DNA of 42,446 bases from contig NW_014577193.1 of assembly GCF_000485595.1 (NCBI RefSeq), positions 276,252-318,697 of the forward strand. The letters are read 5' to 3'. The notes beneath the pieces were generated by a model, which was not told the DNA's origin, did no database searches, and saw only the letters and a program-made list of their open reading frames with translations. The number at the start of each line of letters is the position of its first letter. Positions within the stretch are counted from its first letter, which is position 1. The stretch is from Priapulus caudatus (lineage: Eukaryota > Priapulida > Priapulimorpha > Priapulimorphida > Priapulidae). Below are positions 37,807-42,446 of the stretch, piece after piece. The position numbers and the translations under genes are program-made.

Positions 37807-39909
37807 TTACTGTGCGTGAGCTTTGGCAAAGTGGGCCGTCAGTCGAGGGCCTGGCTGAAGCTCTTCTTGCAAACGTCACAGCGATACGGTTTCTCACCGG
37901 CTGAGTGCGCATGTGCTTGTGCAGGTCCGACACAGATGCAATGCGCAGCTTACACACGTCGCACTGGTACCGTCTCTTCCCAGTGTGCACTTGCTCGTGC
38001 GAAACAAGATGCTGCTTGCGAGCGAACGTCGCTGCACAAGTATCGCACGCAAATGGTTTCTTGCCGGTGTGAACCATGAGATGCTTCTTCAGGTCGGAAT
38101 GTGTCGCACTGCGTTGCTCGCACACGTGGCAGGTGTACGGTTTCTCTCCCGTGTGTATGCGCAGATGTGACTTTAGATGCCCGTTGATCTTAAACCGTGC
38201 TGGACACACTGTGCAGCTGTAGGGTCTCTCACCTGTGTGTATGCTGCGTGTGTGCTTGTTTAAGTTTGACAGGCTGCGGAAAGCCCACTGACACACTTTA
38301 CACTTGTGGGGGTCTCCTCCGTGTGTGTGGAGCATGATGGTCCATCAGTCGCTGCCGTATTTTGAACGTTGCACCGCACACGTCACATTTGTACGGTCTC
38401 TCGTCGCTGTGTCTGTGCATGTGGCTTATCACACCATGCCGAGTTTTAAACGTCGCTGCACACACGTCACATTTGTGCGGCCTCTTGTCGCTGTGCTTAA
38501 GTGCGTGGTTCTTTAGTACTTCTTTAGTTTTAAATGACAACACACATACATCGCATTGGTATGGTCGATCTTTTCTGTGCGTTTTCATGTGAATTCTCAA
38601 CGACTGTTGAGTTTTAAATGACGCCTCACACACGTCGCATCCGTACGGTCTATCTTTCTGGTGCGTGCGCATGTGATACGCCAGTCCTTCGTGAGTCTCA
38701 TACGGCAACCGACAAACGTCACATGTGTACATTTTCTCTTCCGTGCACTGGCTCGCACGCTGCTTCGCGTCGCGCGGCGTCCCGGTGTCTGCGCACGCGG
38801 CCGGCTGGCGAGGCGCCCGTCGTCTGACGCGCTGCTTCGCGCTCGCGCCGGCGTCCCGGTGTCCGCGCACGCGGTCGGCTGGCGAGCGCGCCGTCGTCTG
38901 ACGCGCTGCTTGGCGTCGCGCGGCGTCCCGTGTGCCGCGCACGGCTCCGCGTCGCTGCGCGACGGCGCCCGTCGCTCCTGCACGCGCTGCCTTCGGCGGT
39001 CGCGCGGCGTCCCGCGTTGTCGCGCACGGCGGTCGCTGGCGAGGCGCCCGTCGTCTGACGCGCTGGCTTCGTCGGCGTCCCCGTGTGGTCTGCGCAGGCG
39101 GCCGGCTGGTAGGCGCCCGTCGTCTGACGCGCTGCTTCGCGTCGCGCCGGCCGTTCCCGGGTGTCTGCGCAGGCGGCCGGCTGGTGAGCGCGCCCGTCGT
39201 CTGACGCGCTGCTTGCGTGTCGTGCGGCGTCCCGCCGTCGTCCGTCGTCGCCGCGTGCAGGGTCATGTGCGAGCGGAGCACGGAGGCGGCGATGAAGGCG
39301 GCGCCGCAGACGTCGCACGCGTACGCGCGCTCGCCCGTGTGCGTCGCGATGTGCACGTGCAGCACGTCGAGACGCACGAACGCGAGTCCGCAGATGTCGC
39401 ACGCGTACGACTCGCCAGGTGGCGCCTCTGCCAGTTTTTCAGTACCGACTCGCCAGGTGGCGTGTTGCCAAGTAGCCGGATCTTGCAGTGGCGTTTTCGT
39501 TGCCAGAGGTAGCCGATCCCACCAGGTGGCCGCTTCACAAGTTAGCGATTCACTAAGGGTCGTGTGCTTTACCAAGTACTGATTCGCCAGGTAGCGGTGA
39601 GATGTCAGTTAATGACTTACGAGGTGGCAACTCGACAAGTGGTGATTCGCGATGCAACGACTTGCTAGACTCGCCGACGGAATACTCGCAGTGTTGCCGC
39701 GGCACCGACTCTTCGGGCATGCTGTAGGTGGCGCCGGTGTTGCAGCCCTCTGTCGCGGTGTGTCTATCCCAGCAGTGCTCACATTTCACGATGGACTCAC
39801 TCGCCTCGTTCACGGCACCGAGACCGCACGAGTCGCGCGCGAGTGTCTGGCCGCCAGGTGGAGTGAGCAGCTCGCTCTTGCAGTCTTGTTGGAGCAGTAT
39901 GTTGCTCAT
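37807..39909 (-). CDS. C2H2 zinc-finger protein, about 13 fingers, with frame breaks
   Basis: On the minus strand, fingers of C-x2-C...H-x3-H form with TGE(K/R)P-like linkers run from about 39430 to 37810. Two N-terminal fingers (YACDICGLAF..., YACDVCGAAF...) are followed by about 170 residues of Arg/Ala/Pro-rich repeat, then eleven fingers starting YTCDVCRLPY. This is a probable nuclear DNA-binding protein of unknown target. The start is taken at MSNILLQQD (39909); a splice acceptor just upstream (39967) means an earlier exon is possible. Frame breaks lie near 39565, in finger 7 near 38325, in finger 12 near 37892 and in the last finger near 37850, where the finger pattern continues in another frame. 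The last finger ends at a TAA at 37809-37807. Fingers are otherwise intact, so sequence errors are likelier than decay. Confidence 0.85.
38738..39247 (-). repeat. GC-rich coding minisatellite of about 72 bp inside the zinc-finger gene
   Basis: About seven units, each encoding on the minus strand a 24-residue segment like DAKQRVRRRAP then RQPAACADTGTP. Units differ by small insertions and losses that move the frame, yet the 425-codon frame stays free of stops. It separates finger 2 from finger 3. Confidence 0.88.
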
Positions 39910-41038
39910 GGTCACATTACAGGCGAATCTCACATGTGCTCTTTCTCCAGGATTCTCAACCAATTCTGAAAATCATGATAACACTTTTATCTCTCGCATT
40001 TTCTCTAGCTCTCTCTCTCTCTCTCTCTCTCGCTCTCTCTCTCTTGCACTCTAATCCGTTCTCTTGTTTCGTTTGGTTTCCTCTCTGTCATTTGGTTCAG
40101 TCTGTGATAAAATGTGTTATTGGGGTTATTACACTGACACAAAGGTGTTATATCGATATACGTTAATATATCAATATAAAAGTACTGAACCTATTATCAC
40201 TGCCCAACACTTACACGACAGCTCATGTTAAAATGAGAATATAATTTGGTTTAGATATAGAACCATATGAAATTGCACTATGCTATAAGACTTCATACCC
40301 ACCTTTTTTTACTCGAGCCATCTGTGATTTTGCCAACTGTTAATATCAAACCTGATCAATTCCTTTGGCCTTGACGCTTGTGAGTTTACGGCTCTAGAAT
40401 GCACACCTCTACTCCTGTAACAACATGGAGAAGCTGTGTAACTAGTTAACGCCATTCTGATTCACACACATTATACTACGATTTTGGACGTAGTCCAGGG
40501 GTGGAGACTCGACCAATGATTGTGTACATTGTATTATTTTTGTTCTCATAGCCTGTATCATAGACTAAGAATATTCTTAGTCTATGCCTGTATCTTTGTG
40601 TTTGTTGTTACACTACAATGAGTGGCCCAAGGATATAAGAGCTGTCCACATTTTCACATTTGCACATGTCGCACATTGCGAAAATGAATTGTGGTCAGCG
40701 CTTATATCCATGAACCCAATGAGTATGCATGATTCCATTTTATTTGTTAATCGATGTAGAACCGCTATAGTATTGTGCTTAAATGACTCGTTACCCAAGA
40801 TTCCTACTTGGTGACGAAGATTCCTGCTTGTTCAAAGATTCAAATTCCTATTTACAAAGGTCAATGTTGGCAGCTCTGGTATTGAGTATTGTTATCCTTA
40901 AATGCCAGGTATCTATGCTAGTAGTAGTAGCCTAAAAATAGTCTCATGGTCTAGCAGTAGGGATAAAAGAAGGCTAACGCTCCATTAGGAGTGTTCCCAA
41001 CTTTGATATCATTAATGATTAATGATTGATAATCCTAA
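39910..41038 (+). other. Intergenic or intronic sequence with a CT patch and a palindrome
   Basis: A CTCTCT tract lies at 40008-40045 and a perfect palindrome at 40559-40586. No gene is supported; the 76-codon open frame at 40584 has no homology. Confidence 0.6.
40559..40586. repeat. Perfect 28-bp palindrome between 9-bp direct repeats
   Basis: CATAGACTAAGAAT is followed directly by its reverse complement. GCCTGTATC occurs immediately on each side (40551-40559 and 40586-40594), overlapping the palindrome by one base at each end. Confidence 0.9.
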
Positions 41039-41967
41039 ATATGTATACAATATAAAAAGCAAAGTATAGTTTTTGCGTGCTCTTCATTGCATTTGTTTGC
41101 TTACATGCAGCGTGGGTATGAGCCATCAAAGAAGATGTCACTCTTCGAATTCCTGATCGTTTTACCCAATGTGTATAGTGCTTCCATCTCTCGGGCAAGG
41201 ACAAGTTTAATTTACGTTATTATGTGTACCCACTGTTTAGCACATACTACTTTCTGATTCACACCGCCTGCCGTTGCATGGGGGTTGTCCGGCAGGCATG
41301 ACACCGAATGTGTAATGTGCATGAATGTAATAAATCCCTTTAATGTCTGTATGGTTTGGGTGTTTCTGATGCTAGAGCAATGATTTCCTGAGTAATGTGA
41401 CATACAGGTTATGAGTGAGCATTACTTCTTAATCCGGCAGCCTGTACCTGCAACTCAGTAAATAAGTTGACAAAAATAACTTATATATAGTCACGTAAAA
41501 ATAACATTCACACACATGGCTCCTTATTAGTATAATAGTTAGTGTAAATATTATAAAATAGGTCTTATTAACCAATGTCCTCTACACAACTTCTTGTAAA
41601 CATGCATCTATTATAATGTCAGATCACATAACTAACCAGCTGTATTAATGGGTGATGGACAGTAATACCTTATTATTAATCCATATCATTTTCCTTACAA
41701 CTCATTTTCATTTTTATGGACTGTTTGTATTTTTTATTATGTAATCATTACTCGGCAATTTTTTTTATGATAATTTGTTAGAATTGTATCTAATTGATGA
41801 TAAATCTACCACCAGTGATGATTTCATACTTGTAATAATCGTAATATAAGCTAGAATTAATGCCTTCCAATTATATTAACCTAGAGGCAACTCCACAAAA
41901 GAAAGTAGTAAACAGATTCCAATATTGGCGAGTATTGTGTATCGTTAATTATCATGCGTAAGATCGA

Positions 41968-42305
41968 ATGATGCTGAAGCTGTAACTGAGGCTGAAGCTG
42001 TGACTGATGCTGAAGCTGTGACTTATGCTGAAGCTGTGACTGATGCTGAAGCTGTGACTGATGCTGAAGCTGTGACTGATGCTGAAGCTGTGACTGATGC
42101 TAAACATGTGACTTATGCTGAAGCTGTGACTGATGCTAAACATGTGACTTATGCTGAAGCTGTGACAGATGCTGAAGCTGTGACTGATGCTAAAGCTGTG
42201 ACTTATGCAACATGGTCTTTATGCTGAAGCTGTGACTGATGCTGAAGTGTGACTGATGCTAAAGCTGTGAACTGATGCTGAAGCTGTGACTGATGCTGAG
42301 GCTGC
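41968..42305 (+). repeat. 18-bp minisatellite, second copy, about 18 units
   Basis: Same unit as at 33598-33838, with GCTAAACATGTGACT variants interspersed three times rather than once. Confidence 0.9.
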
Positions 42306-42373
42306 AATCTAGTGAGCAATGAAAACTGCCCAACAGCTACATCAGCTGACGATGTTATTCCGCTCTCTGGCAG

Positions 42374-42446
42374 AGCCGAGGACCGAAGCCGTGTCACTGC
42401 TCGGTTCTCTCATCTGCTTGTGTAACTGTACGGCTCGATGCCCGTG
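42374..42446 (+). pseudogene. RALGAPA1: Partial second copy of RALGAPA exon 27
   Basis: Begins AGCCGAGGACCGAAGCC after GGCAG and ends at the window edge in GATGCCCGTG. It reads [12 protein letters not shown] correctly where copy 1 breaks, but is itself garbled two codons later (TGCTTGTGTAACTG against TGCTTTGCTAACCTG). It may be a second reading of the same exon through misassembly, or a true duplicate. Confidence 0.8.

Larger units (their letters stand above)
41039..42446 (+). repeat. Second copy of the 32663-33969 segment, running off the window end
   Basis: Matches the first copy along its full length, 8.38 kb downstream in the same orientation. It contains many one-base differences in length (CCCAATGTGTATAGTG against CCCAATTGTGTCATAGTG) and a longer 18-bp minisatellite at 41968-42305. 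Confidence 0.95.

Overview
The window is nuclear DNA of an animal. Its backbone is one plus-strand gene split into at least 29 exons with GT-AG introns. Translated and joined, the exons follow the alpha subunit of the Ral GTPase-activating protein complex (RALGAPA1/2, GARNL1 family) colinearly from roughly residue 80 to roughly residue 1250 of the vertebrate protein. Similarity to the human protein, judged from memory, is moderate: strong in blocks and absent in linkers. That suggests an invertebrate or early-branching metazoan; the species cannot be named from sequence alone. The first N-terminal exons lie before base 1. The C-terminal half, including the catalytic RapGAP domain, was not found.

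Layout. Bases 1-17.2 kb hold exons 1-17, separated by introns with microsatellites, a G-rich minisatellite (3.29-3.90 kb) and four hairpin-type or short inverted-repeat transposons (6821-7581, 8940-9608, 10020-10821, 10882-11487). The 17.9-20.45 kb stretch is a 2.6-kb transposon with ~320-bp terminal inverted repeats and a decayed minus-strand gene combining a FEN/XPG-like nuclease fold with a CXC-type cysteine cluster. Bases 22.4-30.0 kb hold exons 18-26. The intron between exons 21 and 22 is built from a 50-bp tandem duplication of the exon edge plus a 1.5-kb transposon carrying a decayed SWIM-finger gene. From 30.0 to 31.9 kb about 25 tandem units each repeat the end of exon 26 with its 5' splice site. 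Exons 27-29 follow at 33.9-36.4 kb.

Beyond 36.4 kb a minus-strand gene for a C2H2 zinc-finger protein with about 13 fingers (37.8-39.9 kb) is interrupted by a GC-rich coding minisatellite. The last 1.4 kb (41039-42446) is a second, indel-diverged copy of 32663-33969, and the window stops inside the duplicated exon.

Quality. Coding sequence from 0.3 to 30 kb is clean apart from two exon-phase clashes. From about 30.4 kb onward, single-base insertions and deletions break exons 27 and 29, the zinc-finger gene and the repeat units. The two copies of exon 27 carry different gaps, and taken together they give an open, phase-correct exon. This points to poorly polished long-read sequence near a contig end more than to true gene decay.

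No bacterial-type system, CRISPR array, rRNA or convincing standalone tRNA gene is visible. The most unusual signals are the intron that appears to have been created by tandem duplication of an AG|GTGAGT-bearing exon segment, and the wider tendency of this gene to amplify sequence at or just after 5' splice sites.
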